Shown here piece by piece: positions 50,067-58,234 of a DNA stretch of 64,000 nucleotides. A model generated the notes under the pieces. That model had not been told where the DNA came from, ran no database searches, and worked only from the letters and a program-made list of their open reading frames with translations. This stretch comes from Sphingomonas swuensis (GTDB taxonomy: Bacteria; Pseudomonadota; Alphaproteobacteria; Sphingomonadales; Sphingomonadaceae). The stretch spans positions 2,192,001-2,256,000 of the forward strand of contig NZ_BAABBQ010000001.1 in NCBI RefSeq assembly GCF_039538045.1, in the 5' to 3' direction. A program made the position numbers and the translations under genes. Within the stretch, counting starts at the first letter, position 1; each line of letters begins with the position of its first letter.

Positions 50067-50129
50067 CAAGCAATCCGGTTCCGCATCGTGTAGGCGTGAG
50101 CCGCCGCCTTGCTCTCTGGGACCAAAAAC

Positions 50130-50678
50130 GTGACCATTCTTGCCGCTCTGGCCGTGAAGAACACCGTGCATTTCGGCTACAACGACGGTCACACCGTGGG
50201 CGACACGCCGATGCCGGGAGAAGGCTATCCTTGGGTGTGGCTCGGTCCTTGGCTCTTGGGGGTATCTGGCTCTTCGGCAGCGTTCGCCATCCTCTGTCAG
50301 CACCGTGAGCGTTTCGCAGACGGATGCGAGAGCATCGAAGCTCTGGTTCTCAGGATACGGCTTGTGCTTTCCGAGAGCGGCATCGGGCAGAAAGACGATG
50401 ACGAGGTAGAGTTTCGCTTTGGTGTCTGGTGCCTTCTCCTTCATCCAAGAGGTGAGGTCTGGGACTTAGACGATGCGTTGGCTTACTCGCGCATTCCCGA
50501 AGACACACTCTGGGCACGCGGCTCAGGCAGCGACTATGCACTTGGCGCTGAGCACGCTTTAAAGTCCTTTCAGGTGCTTGCCCCTGAGAGGGTGCGGGCA
50601 GCGGTCGAAGCCGCGATTGCTCTGGACCTCTATTGCTGCGGTTCAGGTCACGTTGACGTGCTGAAGGAGCACGTTTGA
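50130..50678 (+). CDS. HslV/proteasome-like Ntn-hydrolase homolog
   Basis: A 182-residue protein with the layout of the HslV peptidase and other proteasome-beta relatives. With a GTG start at 50130 it begins M-TILAALAVKNTVHFGYND, so Met removal would expose Thr as the N-terminal nucleophile, as in HslV. The later GSGSDYALGAEHAL matches the HslV motif GSGG.YA..AARAL, and AVEAAIALDLYCCG matches the following helix. The Lys of the usual MKGN-type segment is not evident (MPGEGYPW), so activity is uncertain. No hslU ATPase is adjacent. It stands alone between repeats. Confidence 0.6.
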   Translation: MTILAALAVKNTVHFGYNDGHTVGDTPMPGEGYPWVWLGPWLLGVSGSSAAFAILCQHRERFADGCESIEALVLRIRLVLSESGIGQKDDDEVEFRFGVWCLLLHPRGEVWDLDDALAYSRIPEDTLWARGSGSDYALGAEHALKSFQVLAPERVRAAVEAAIALDLYCCGSGHVDVLKEHV

Positions 50679-50701
50679 CCCAGCTTATCGGCAAGTCGAT
50701 G

Positions 50702-50729
50702 ATGTCCGCTTTCCACCCATATCGGACAT
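50702..50729. repeat. Family 1 palindrome
   Basis: ATGTCCGC and TCGGACAT arms around TTTCCACCCATA. Confidence 0.7.
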
Positions 50730-50764
50730 TGCGTCATCCTCGCCTGGCAGCATAGCTAGCGGCC

Positions 50765-51442
50765 GTGAGCGCCCTCGACCTTGATGATTTCTCCCGTGCG
50801 GGGGCTCAGCGTTTTCCGGGTGCGCTGCATCCATGCCTCTCGGATCTGCTGCAGGTACTAGAGCCGATTGGAGCCACCGCAGCAGGAATACGCCTCCACC
50901 AAGTTGAGGGCCTCAGTGCGTTTTTGGAGACCACCGGGTGCATTGGAGCGCTTGCGAGCGCGATCCTTGGTCAGGAGGCGCGACCGGTCAGGGCCATTCT
51001 GTTCAACAAGTCTCCCGAAACGAACTGGGCTCTAGGCTGGCACCAGGACCGAACCATCTGCGTGAAAGAGCGACGGGAGGCGCCGGGCTTTGGTCCCTGG
51101 ACCATCAAGGCTGGAATGGTTCACGTGGCACCGCCAATCGAGCTTCTTGCTGGGATGGTGACGCTGCGAGCACATCTGGATGATGTTCCCGCGACGAACG
51201 CGCCTTTGATAATCGCGCCGGGATCGCATCGGCTTGGGCGGATACCTGAGAACCAGATCAGCGCCGTGGTCGACGAGTGTGGAACGTCCATATGCGTTGC
51301 AGATGCGGGCGACGTGTGGCTCTACTCCACGCCCATCCTGCACGCTTCCGACGCCGCCGCGTCTCCAAGAAGCCGACGCGTGTTACAGGTCGACTATGCC
51401 GCCGCTCGGCTGCCTCATGGGCTAGAGTGGCTGGGCATCTAA
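50765..51442 (+). CDS. Phytanoyl-CoA dioxygenase (PhyH) family protein
   Basis: A 225-residue Fe(II)/2-oxoglutarate-dependent oxygenase-like protein. Iron ligands are in GWHQDRT (HxD) and ILHASD, with a 2-oxoglutarate-binding Arg candidate in RRVLQVDY. The central segment PLIIAPGSHRLG is the PhyH family signature. The substrate is unknown; the family hydroxylates many small molecules. It is flanked by palindromes on both sides, so it is a stand-alone gene. Confidence 0.82.
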   Translation: MSALDLDDFSRAGAQRFPGALHPCLSDLLQVLEPIGATAAGIRLHQVEGLSAFLETTGCIGALASAILGQEARPVRAILFNKSPETNWALGWHQDRTICVKERREAPGFGPWTIKAGMVHVAPPIELLAGMVTLRAHLDDVPATNAPLIIAPGSHRLGRIPENQISAVVDECGTSICVADAGDVWLYSTPILHASDAAASPRSRRVLQVDYAAARLPHGLEWLGI

Positions 51443-51470
51443 TGTCTGCTTTGGGTGGAAAGCGGACGTT
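51442..51470. repeat. Family 1 palindrome
   Basis: ATGTCTGC and GCGGACGT arms around TTTGGGTGGAAA. It starts inside the TAA stop of the PhyH gene and lies between convergent genes. Confidence 0.7.
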
Positions 51471-51480
51471 CGGGATCGCC

Positions 51481-52173
51481 TTAATCTTCAAGTCGTAAGA
51501 GACGCTTCCAAGCTTGGACAAAGATCGATCCGGCCGCCGGATCGTAGAGTATGTCGCCGTGACTCATGACCACGCGCTTGACGTCTCGTGCAGTCACCCA
51601 ATCCAAGAGGCTAATGAGGGATGCTAGGTTCTTGATTGAGAAGCGGTGGTAGAAGGCAACGTCCGGCTTGCCGTAGCAGCCAACGAGTTTGAACCACATG
51701 TTCTCAGCCGGAAACTGCCTTCCTGCGTAGTTGTAGAGGAGGTCAGCGGTTATCAAGGTCGCGGAAGGCGCGTGATAGAGAATAGTCTCGCGCAACCCGT
51801 GACCAGTGACCGTGAATTGCTCGACATCTGAAGCGAAGCGGGTCGTCTCCGCAATCACTTCAGCGCCGTGGATTTTGCCGATCTTATCTTCGAGACCTAG
51901 CGGAACATGGATGCGGGCGTCGGAGAACAATTCCGCACAATCTCGCAAGAACATGTGATGATACAGGTTCGGCGCAATGATCGCGCTGACCGAGCCAAGT
52001 GTCGTGAGCTCCCCCGCAAGTTCCTCGGTGAGCCTCACTGGCGAATAGAGCATCAACCCGCTCTTCGTGCGGATGATCGTCATCCGGAGGCTGCCTTTGC
52101 AGCCCAAAGCCCTGAAGTAAGAATCCGTTGTCCAAATGCCGTCGGCTATTCTTCTGATGCACGGATTAAGCAC
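51481..52173 (-). CDS. DUF4336 family protein (metallo-hydrolase-like)
   Basis: A 230-residue protein resembling the DUF4336 family: IADGIWTTDSYFRALG, RMTIIRTKSGLMLYSPV, then IIAPNLYHHMFLRDCAELF and LITADLLYNY. The fold is that of the metallo-beta-lactamase superfamily but with altered metal ligands. A GTG start at 52173 was chosen because the upstream frame is repeat-derived (RFRPIADI). Role unknown; stand-alone. Confidence 0.7.
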   Translation of the reverse strand: MLNPCIRRIADGIWTTDSYFRALGCKGSLRMTIIRTKSGLMLYSPVRLTEELAGELTTLGSVSAIIAPNLYHHMFLRDCAELFSDARIHVPLGLEDKIGKIHGAEVIAETTRFASDVEQFTVTGHGLRETILYHAPSATLITADLLYNYAGRQFPAENMWFKLVGCYGKPDVAFYHRFSIKNLASLISLLDWVTARDVKRVVMSHGDILYDPAAGSIFVQAWKRLLRLED

Positions 52174-52207
52174 GAACCAAGCATAGGCCTTCCTGTGTGA
52201 GCAGCCA

Positions 52208-52233
52208 ATGTCTGCAATGGGTCGGAAGCGGAA
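52208..52233. repeat. Family 1 palindrome, rightmost copy
   Basis: ATGTCTGCAATGGGTCGG on the left and AAGCGGAAA on the right. Beyond this point no copy was found up to 64 kb. Confidence 0.55.
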
Positions 52234-52412
52234 AAGCGTCTCGCTGAACGAACGACCGCTTCCTGATACCTGATCGGTCGATTTGAACGACCGCAATGGG
52301 CGCTAAGCAGACGCTAGCGGGTCAACTGAACGGAAATAGTCCAATGATCAGAGTGCCCAACTCTGTCATGTCGGGTGCGCCATTCACCGCCAGTGACGGA
52401 TCGAACCGCCGG

Positions 52413-54794
52413 CTAGAAGGAGCAGTCCACGCCCGCCGGAATGTCCTGCCGCGCGATTTTGGCGATGCGCAGGGTCAGCGGTCCGGCGCTGGTGATCGAC
52501 AGCGTGCGGCCGTTGCCGGGCGCGCAGGCCCCGGTGACGATCATCTCGCGCCAGCCCTTGCCCGCCGAGGTGGTCAGTCCGGCGGTGATGTCGAGCGCCT
52601 TTCCGCCGGTGGTCAGCGTGACAGGCGCGGTCGGAGCGTTGGCCAGTTCGTAGACAAGGCGGAAGCCGCCGGTGGCGCGGCCCTGGTCGGTGAGCGTCAG
52701 GGTCGATCCCGGCGCGAAAACGATCTCGCGCGCGTCTTCCTGACGATTGCGATCAATGCCGCGAGCGGTGATCCCGCCACCCGTGCCACGCAGGCCTGGC
52801 AGCGCGACATCGCCGCCGCGCGCGGTGATTCCGGCCCCAAGCCGGCCGAGATCGAACCAGTCGGCGGAGCGGGCGTCGAGGATGGCGCAGCTTTCGGACA
52901 GTCTGGCGACGGGCGCCGACTGGTTCAGCGAGAGCCCGTAGCCACGCTGGAAGAGTGCGCCGTCGGGGCCGTTCACTGGCTGCCCGGTGCAGGAGGCGGG
53001 CCAGCTGAACGAAAGGCGCCCGGTCGCGGGACGACGGCCGTAGAGGACGTCGGCGATCCCTGCCCCTTCGCTGCCCGGAAGCCAGCTTGCGACGAAGGCG
53101 TCGGCGGCGTTCATCTCGCGGTTCATCCACAAGGGCCGGCCCGATAGGAAGACGGCGACGGTGCGGATCCCGGCGGCGCGATACTTGCGCAGAAGGTCGA
53201 GACCCTCGCTGTCGGCGAAGACCATGTCCTTCCGGTCGCCGGCGAACTCGGCATAGGGCTTCTCGCCAAACACCACGATCGCGACGTCGGGCTTGGCATC
53301 GAAGCGGCCGTCGGGCGACAGGGTGGCCGAGCCTCCGGCTTCGGTCGCAGCGGCCTTGAGACCCGCCCAGATCGAGGTCGCGCCGGGGAAGCACGCGTTG
53401 GTCAGGTCCTCGCCGCCCTGCCAGGTCAGCGTCCACCCGCCCGCGGCCTGCGCGATGTCGTCCGCGGCACGGCCCGCGACGAGGATCGAGGCACCGGGCT
53501 TGAGCGGGAGCACCCCGTCGTTCTTGAGCAGCACCTGGCTCTTCGCCACCGCTTCGCGCGCGATCGCGCGGTGGGCCGGCGACCCGAGAAGGGCGAGGTC
53601 ACCGCCATGCACCCGCTGCGACGGCCGCTTGGCGCCGGCATCGAGCAGGCCGGCACGAATTTTCATTCGGAGGACGCGACCCACCGCCTCGTCGAGCCGC
53701 GCCATCGGGATGGTGCCGTCCTTGACCTGTGCCAGCAGGCTGGCGTGCAGCGCTTTGGCGTCGTCGGGCACCATGTAGATGTCGAGCCCGGCAAGCAGCG
53801 CCTGCGGGCAGTTGCTGTTGGTGCAGCCCGGAATCTGCGCATGCCCGTTCCAGTCGCCGACGACGACCCCGGTGAAGCCCATCCGACCGCGCAGCAGGCC
53901 GGTCAGGAGCGGCTTGTTGCCGTGCATCTTGGTGCCGTTGATCGAGTTGAAACTCGCCATCACCGCCTCGACCCCGGCGCCGATCGCCGCCGGATAGGGC
54001 CGAGCGTGGATCGCCTCGAGCCGGGCGATGTCGCCGTCGACATTGCCCTGGTCGACACCCTGCGTCGTCCCGCCGTCGCCGAAGAAATGCTTCGCGGTGG
54101 CAAGGACATGACCCTGGCCGATACGGCCTCCGGGTTCGGCCTTGCCCTGCAGACCGTGGACCAATGCCGCGCCCATCTCGGCGGCGATGGCGGGATCCTC
54201 CGAATAGCTCTCGTAGGTCCGTCCCCAGCGGTCATCCTGCGCGACCGCGACGGTCGGCGAGAAGTTCCAGTCGATGCCGGTGGCGGCGATCTCGGCCGCC
54301 GTCGCTTCGCCGATGCGGCGGACGAGGTCGGGATCGCGCGCCGCGCCGAGCCCGATGTTGTGCGGGAAGATCGTCGCGCCGACGACATTGGTATGACCAT
54401 GGACCGCGTCGGTGCCCCAGATCGCGGGGATCGCGGGCTCGCCATTGGCAAGCGGCGCGGTCGATGCGTCCCACATCTCGTCGGCAAGCTTCAGCCAGTC
54501 GGACGCCGGTGCATATTCGTTGCCGTACGGACCGCCGTTGCCGCCGTTGAGGTAGCTTCCGTAGCGGTACGTCCGCATCTCCTCGGGAGTGACCGAGTTG
54601 ATCTGCGGCTGGATCAGTTGGGCGACCTTGCGCTCGAGCGACATGCGCGACAGCAGAGCAGCGATCCGTGCTTCGTCGCTCTCCGTCGCGATCGGCGTCG
54701 GTGCCGGCCCGGCACCCATGGGTTCGACAGCGCCAATGGTCGCGCAGCCGGCCAGAACACCGGTCCACGCCGCTGCGGCAAGGAGCTTCGTCAT
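52413..54794 (-). CDS. Glycoside hydrolase family 3 beta-glucosidase, lipoprotein
   Basis: A 793-residue exo-acting beta-glucosidase that releases glucose from beta-glucan oligosaccharides. The lipoprotein signal MTKLLAAAAWTGVLAGC places it in the periplasm or at the outer membrane; an upstream ATG at 54818 is possible but would weaken the signal. Both GH3 domains are present: the (beta/alpha)8 barrel with the nucleophile Asp in FTGVVVGDWNGH and the KHF motif (TAKHFFGDG), and the C-terminal sandwich (LLKNDGVLPLKP). A third C-terminal domain (about residue 620 on) is typical of ExoP-like enzymes. It is the last gene of the minus-strand glucan cluster, with a LacI-type operator just before it. 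Confidence 0.93.
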   Translation of the reverse strand: MTKLLAAAAWTGVLAGCATIGAVEPMGAGPAPTPIATESDEARIAALLSRMSLERKVAQLIQPQINSVTPEEMRTYRYGSYLNGGNGGPYGNEYAPASDWLKLADEMWDASTAPLANGEPAIPAIWGTDAVHGHTNVVGATIFPHNIGLGAARDPDLVRRIGEATAAEIAATGIDWNFSPTVAVAQDDRWGRTYESYSEDPAIAAEMGAALVHGLQGKAEPGGRIGQGHVLATAKHFFGDGGTTQGVDQGNVDGDIARLEAIHARPYPAAIGAGVEAVMASFNSINGTKMHGNKPLLTGLLRGRMGFTGVVVGDWNGHAQIPGCTNSNCPQALLAGLDIYMVPDDAKALHASLLAQVKDGTIPMARLDEAVGRVLRMKIRAGLLDAGAKRPSQRVHGGDLALLGSPAHRAIAREAVAKSQVLLKNDGVLPLKPGASILVAGRAADDIAQAAGGWTLTWQGGEDLTNACFPGATSIWAGLKAAATEAGGSATLSPDGRFDAKPDVAIVVFGEKPYAEFAGDRKDMVFADSEGLDLLRKYRAAGIRTVAVFLSGRPLWMNREMNAADAFVASWLPGSEGAGIADVLYGRRPATGRLSFSWPASCTGQPVNGPDGALFQRGYGLSLNQSAPVARLSESCAILDARSADWFDLGRLGAGITARGGDVALPGLRGTGGGITARGIDRNRQEDAREIVFAPGSTLTLTDQGRATGGFRLVYELANAPTAPVTLTTGGKALDITAGLTTSAGKGWREMIVTGACAPGNGRTLSITSAGPLTLRIAKIARQDIPAGVDCSF

Positions 54795-54823
54795 TTGCGT
54801 CGTCACGCTACCACCCACCCTGT

Positions 54824-54837
54824 GAGAACGTTCTCAA
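54824..54837. promoter_or_regulatory. LacI-type operator upstream of the GH3 gene
   Basis: Perfect 14-bp palindrome TGAGAACGTTCTCA, overlapping the stop codon of the MFS gene and 30 bases from the GH3 start. The GAACGTTC core recurs at 61622 and 61643 next to the receptor gene, and a LacI regulator lies in the same cluster. It suggests that GH3 also has its own regulated promoter. Confidence 0.75.
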
Positions 54838-56066
54838 TTAACGGTCTCGCATGCGTCCCGGGCCTTTGCAAGCGGTGAAGAAAGGTTGGGCATGCGCAGC
54901 AGCAGCAGGGTCGCCGCGAGGGCGAAAACGGCGAGCGCCAGGAACAGGCCGGTGAAGCCGAAGGCCGGGACCAAGGCAAGGGTCAGCCAGGGCATGACCA
55001 GCGAAGGCCCGGTGTTGGTCAGGTTGAACAGGCCGAGGTCGCGTCCGCGATGCCTGGCGCGGGGAAGGACACGGAGCGTCTGCGCGCTGTGCAGCGAGAG
55101 GAAGATCGACGCCGAGAGGCCGAACAGGACATAGCCGGCCAGGGCCGCCTCAAGCCCGGGCGCCGCGGCCATCACGGAGAGACCCAGCGCCGCGCCGGCG
55201 GCACAGAGGGTGAGCGGCGCGAATGGACGGTCGTGGCGGTCCGCCCAGCGCCCGGCCAGCAATGCCAGTGGCACCGCACCGAGGAGGATGAGCCCGAAGG
55301 TCTGCGCGACCCGGGCATCGGTCATCTCCGGGTCGATCGCCCGAAACCAGAAGAAGAGGAAGGCGAACAATGCGGCTTCCGAGACCTGCACCAGCAGCCG
55401 CGCAAGCCACATGCGGACGACCTCGCCATGGGGTTGCGCATCCGACTGCTCGATCTCCTGCTCGCGGGCGAGCCCGGCGATGGTCCGGGGCCGACCAAGC
55501 AGCAGGACCGGCATCACACAAAGCACCACCAGTCCCGCGACCAGCCACAGCCGCGCGTCAGCCGAGGCGAGTCCCGGAAGCGTGACCAGCACCCCCGCTG
55601 CCGCTCCCGCCGCCGGGGCGAACGCCAGCAGCCCGCCGAGCCGACCCTTCTGCGCATCGGGGACATGGTCGCCGGCCCAGGCCGCGAGCGGCGCCAGCAT
55701 CATGTTCAGCGCAAGCTGCCAGCCGACCAGAAGGACGATGATCGCAGCCGGACTTCGGGCGAAACCGAAGGCGCCGAGCAGGAGCGAGGAGGCCAACAGC
55801 CCCGCCGCGATCCACGGCGCCCGGCGCCTCGTCCGGTCGCTCGCCCAGCCGAAGGCGATGTTGGAGAGACTGGCCGCGATCGCCCCGAAGAAGGTCGCAT
55901 AGGCGAGCCAGGCGACGTCGTCGTTCCCCGCCATCGCAGTCACGCGCATCGGCAGGAGGATGGTCAGGAAGGGGACGTAGGCGATCGAGCCGCCTGCGGA
56001 GGCCAGCGCATAGAGCCACAGGAAGCGCCGCGATTGGAGCGCGCCGGCTTCGTCCTCAGCCGGCAA
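54834..56066 (-). CDS. MFS sugar transporter
   Basis: A 410-residue transporter with about twelve helices, of the major facilitator superfamily. The short basic loop after helix two (GWASDRTRRRAPW) is the family signature region. It probably imports glucose or glucan oligosaccharides across the inner membrane. Its start overlaps the end of the LacI gene by 11 bases and its end overlaps the operator before GH3. The substrate is inferred from the cluster. Confidence 0.9.
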   Translation of the reverse strand: MPAEDEAGALQSRRFLWLYALASAGGSIAYVPFLTILLPMRVTAMAGNDDVAWLAYATFFGAIAASLSNIAFGWASDRTRRRAPWIAAGLLASSLLLGAFGFARSPAAIIVLLVGWQLALNMMLAPLAAWAGDHVPDAQKGRLGGLLAFAPAAGAAAGVLVTLPGLASADARLWLVAGLVVLCVMPVLLLGRPRTIAGLAREQEIEQSDAQPHGEVVRMWLARLLVQVSEAALFAFLFFWFRAIDPEMTDARVAQTFGLILLGAVPLALLAGRWADRHDRPFAPLTLCAAGAALGLSVMAAAPGLEAALAGYVLFGLSASIFLSLHSAQTLRVLPRARHRGRDLGLFNLTNTGPSLVMPWLTLALVPAFGFTGLFLALAVFALAATLLLLRMPNLSSPLAKARDACETVN

Positions 56067-57114
56067 GCGGCGCGGGTCCGGTCGAGCCTCGTTCGATCAG
56101 CTTCGCGGGGACGATGACCGGCAGGTGCGGCAGCTCCTCGCCCCGCGAGGCGGCAATCAGCAGCTCGACCGCGCGCGACACGGTTTCCGCGATCGGCTGG
56201 TCGATCGCCGTCAGCGGGGGATTGGCGAAGGTCGTCACCGGAGTGTTGTCGAAGCTGATCAGCGAGAGGGTCTCGGGAATGGCGATGCCCATCTCCTCGG
56301 CGACGTCGCGGGTGGCGAGCGCCATCTGGTCGTTGCTGGCGATGATCGCGGTCGGACGGCGCTCGAGCGCGAGCAGCGAACGCGCCGCGGCAAGCCCGGA
56401 CTCGTAGCTGAAGTCGCCGCGGACGCAGAGCCCGTCGAGCGGCAGCGAGGCGTCGGCCATGGCCGAGCGCCAGCCGGCCTTTCGCCACTCGCTCAGCGAA
56501 TATTCCTTCGACCCGGCGATGAAGCCGATGCGCTCGTGACCGAGCTCAACGAGCCGGCGCGTGGCGTCGCGCGCTGCATCCTCGTCGCCCATGACGAGCG
56601 GAATGCCCCCTGCCTTCCCCTTGGACCCGATCCTCGCGAAGGGGACGCGACGGCTCTGGAGGAAGGCGGTGATCTTCGGATTGTCCGAGTGCGGCGGAGT
56701 GAGGATCACCCCGTCGGGCTGGAGTGCGGCGAGCGTCGCGGTAAGCTCGCGCTCGACATGGTCGTCGTGCGTGTCGACCAGCTCGAACAGCATCCGGTAG
56801 CCGTGCTCGGCGCACTTCAGCATGCCGCCCAGAAGCATCTGGTCGACCCAGTCCGAGCCCTGTCGCGCGCGCCATGCCTCGATCGTCCGGTCGCGGTCGT
56901 TGAGGGTCAGGATGAGGTAGGAGCGCGACCCGCTCATCCGCTGCGCAGCGATGGACGGGCTGTAACCCAAGCGGTCGATCGACGCCTGCACCCGCCCGCG
57001 CATCTCCTCGCGCACGTTGGGCTCGGCGTTGATGACCCGGCTTACCGTTTGAAGCGAGACTCCGGCGTCTGCGGCGACATGCTTGATCGTGACGGCTTGG
57101 CGCCTTCTCGGCAT
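56056..57114 (-). CDS. LacI-family transcriptional regulator
   Basis: A 352-residue regulator, with N-terminal helix-turn-helix (TIKHVAADAGVSLQTVSRVI, about residues 9-28), hinge helix and a periplasmic-binding-protein-like sensor domain (for example TAIIASNDQMALATRDVAEE). Likely represses the locus through GAACGTTC-core palindromes (54824, 61621, 61642) and is released by a glucan breakdown product. It sits between the GH16 and MFS genes; the start is four bases from the GH16 stop, showing co-transcription and likely feedback control. Confidence 0.93.
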   Translation of the reverse strand: MPRRRQAVTIKHVAADAGVSLQTVSRVINAEPNVREEMRGRVQASIDRLGYSPSIAAQRMSGSRSYLILTLNDRDRTIEAWRARQGSDWVDQMLLGGMLKCAEHGYRMLFELVDTHDDHVERELTATLAALQPDGVILTPPHSDNPKITAFLQSRRVPFARIGSKGKAGGIPLVMGDEDAARDATRRLVELGHERIGFIAGSKEYSLSEWRKAGWRSAMADASLPLDGLCVRGDFSYESGLAAARSLLALERRPTAIIASNDQMALATRDVAEEMGIAIPETLSLISFDNTPVTTFANPPLTAIDQPIAETVSRAVELLIAASRGEELPHLPVIVPAKLIERGSTGPAPLAG

Positions 57115-57118
57115 CGGG

Positions 57119-58162
57119 TCAGCGGTCTCCCTGGCAGGACCGTCCGCTAGTCCCGTCGGGCCGGCATTGCCAGACCCGGACCCAGTCGACCTTCATCGTC
57201 TGCGGCCAGATGGTCGAGTCGACCCCCTTGAGCCCGCGCTCCTCAGCAAGGCCGCCACCTACGGCGAGGTTGAGGATCAGGTGGAAGGGGCGATCGAATG
57301 GCGCGTCGGGCCTCTTCGAGGCCGCGCTCCACCAGTCGCCCCGGCGCTTGGTCGCGAACACCCGCCCGTCATAGGTCCAGTCGATCCGGCCCGGCGCCCA
57401 GACGATCCCGTAGGTGTGGAAGCCGTCGAGCACGTCAGGCGCATTGGTCTCGGTGCTGTTGAGGGCATTGGCCGGCCACTTGCCACCGAAGTGGAGTGTT
57501 CCGAGGATCGTATTCTCTCGCCCGCCGGGGCAGTCGGCGCAGGTCACCCCGAGATTGACCGCCTCGAGGATGTCGATCTCGCCCGACGAAGCCCAGGGGC
57601 CGTAGGTGTGGTCCTCAGGCAGCATCCAGACCGCCGGCCAGGTGCCCTGCCCGGCCGGAAGCTTGGCCCGCACCTCGATCCGGCCGAAGGTCCACGACGC
57701 CTTGCCGCGGGTCACCATCCGCGCCGACGTATAGTCCTTGGTCGCCTCGGCCGCCTCGCCGCTCGCCGGACGCATGTGCGCCGGGACCGCGGGACCGGTG
57801 AAGCGCTCCTTGCGCGCGGTAATGGTGAGGAAGCCGCCGCCGACCGCGGCATTCGCCTTGCGGTCCGTATAGCATTGCCGCTCGTTGTTGCCCCCGCCCC
57901 AGCAATCCCTGTCGAAGTCCCACTTGGCGCGATCGACCGAAGAGCCGTCGAACTCGTCCGACCAGACCAGTTGCCAGCCACGCTCGCGACCCGGCTCGCG
58001 GGTCGTCCCCGGCGCCGGCATTGCGACCTTGGCGATTGTCTTGGGCGGACTCGTGGGACCGAGCGGGGCCGTGGTCGGGGCAACCGGGATCGTCTGCCCG
58101 TTGGCGGCGGCACATCCCGTCACCGCCAGCGCGGCAAGCATCATGGCTGGGCGCAACATCAT
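57119..58162 (-). CDS. Glycoside hydrolase family 16 beta-glucanase, lipoprotein
   Basis: A 347-residue endo-acting GH16 enzyme, probably a laminarinase-type beta-1,3(4)-glucanase. Lipobox TGC near the N-terminus (MMLAALAVTGC), then a Pro/Thr-rich linker and the GH16 domain starting at GWQLVWSDEFDG. The catalytic motif ExDxxE is visible in SSGEIDILEAVN (nucleophile and acid/base Glu). Conserved aromatic residues follow in FHTYGIVWAPGRIDW. It makes oligosaccharides for import by the TonB receptor and cleavage by GH3. It lies between the receptor and the regulator on one strand. Confidence 0.93.
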   Translation of the reverse strand: MMLRPAMMLAALAVTGCAAANGQTIPVAPTTAPLGPTSPPKTIAKVAMPAPGTTREPGRERGWQLVWSDEFDGSSVDRAKWDFDRDCWGGGNNERQCYTDRKANAAVGGGFLTITARKERFTGPAVPAHMRPASGEAAEATKDYTSARMVTRGKASWTFGRIEVRAKLPAGQGTWPAVWMLPEDHTYGPWASSGEIDILEAVNLGVTCADCPGGRENTILGTLHFGGKWPANALNSTETNAPDVLDGFHTYGIVWAPGRIDWTYDGRVFATKRRGDWWSAASKRPDAPFDRPFHLILNLAVGGGLAEERGLKGVDSTIWPQTMKVDWVRVWQCRPDGTSGRSCQGDR

Positions 58163-58191
58163 ATAGCCATTCCCTTCAGGCGCTAAGGCTG

Positions 58192-58223
58192 GGAGCGCGG
58201 GAGGAACGTTCCCCCCGCGCTCC
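58192..58223. terminator. Long near-perfect palindrome between receptor and GH16 genes
   Basis: A 32-bp palindrome pairing at 15 of 16 positions, arms beginning GGAGCGCGGG and ending CCCGCGCTCC, with centre GGAACGTTCC. It lies 11 bases past the receptor stop. It could lower read-through from receptor to GH16 or protect the receptor mRNA; its centre resembles the LacI operator core. No T-run on either strand. Confidence 0.55.
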
Positions 58224-58234
58224 TTGCAGGACGA

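Noticed and set aside
53571..54878. 435-residue frame antisense to the GH3 gene
   Set aside because: Arg/Asp-rich composition typical of shadow frames; the GH3 frame carries catalytic motifs.
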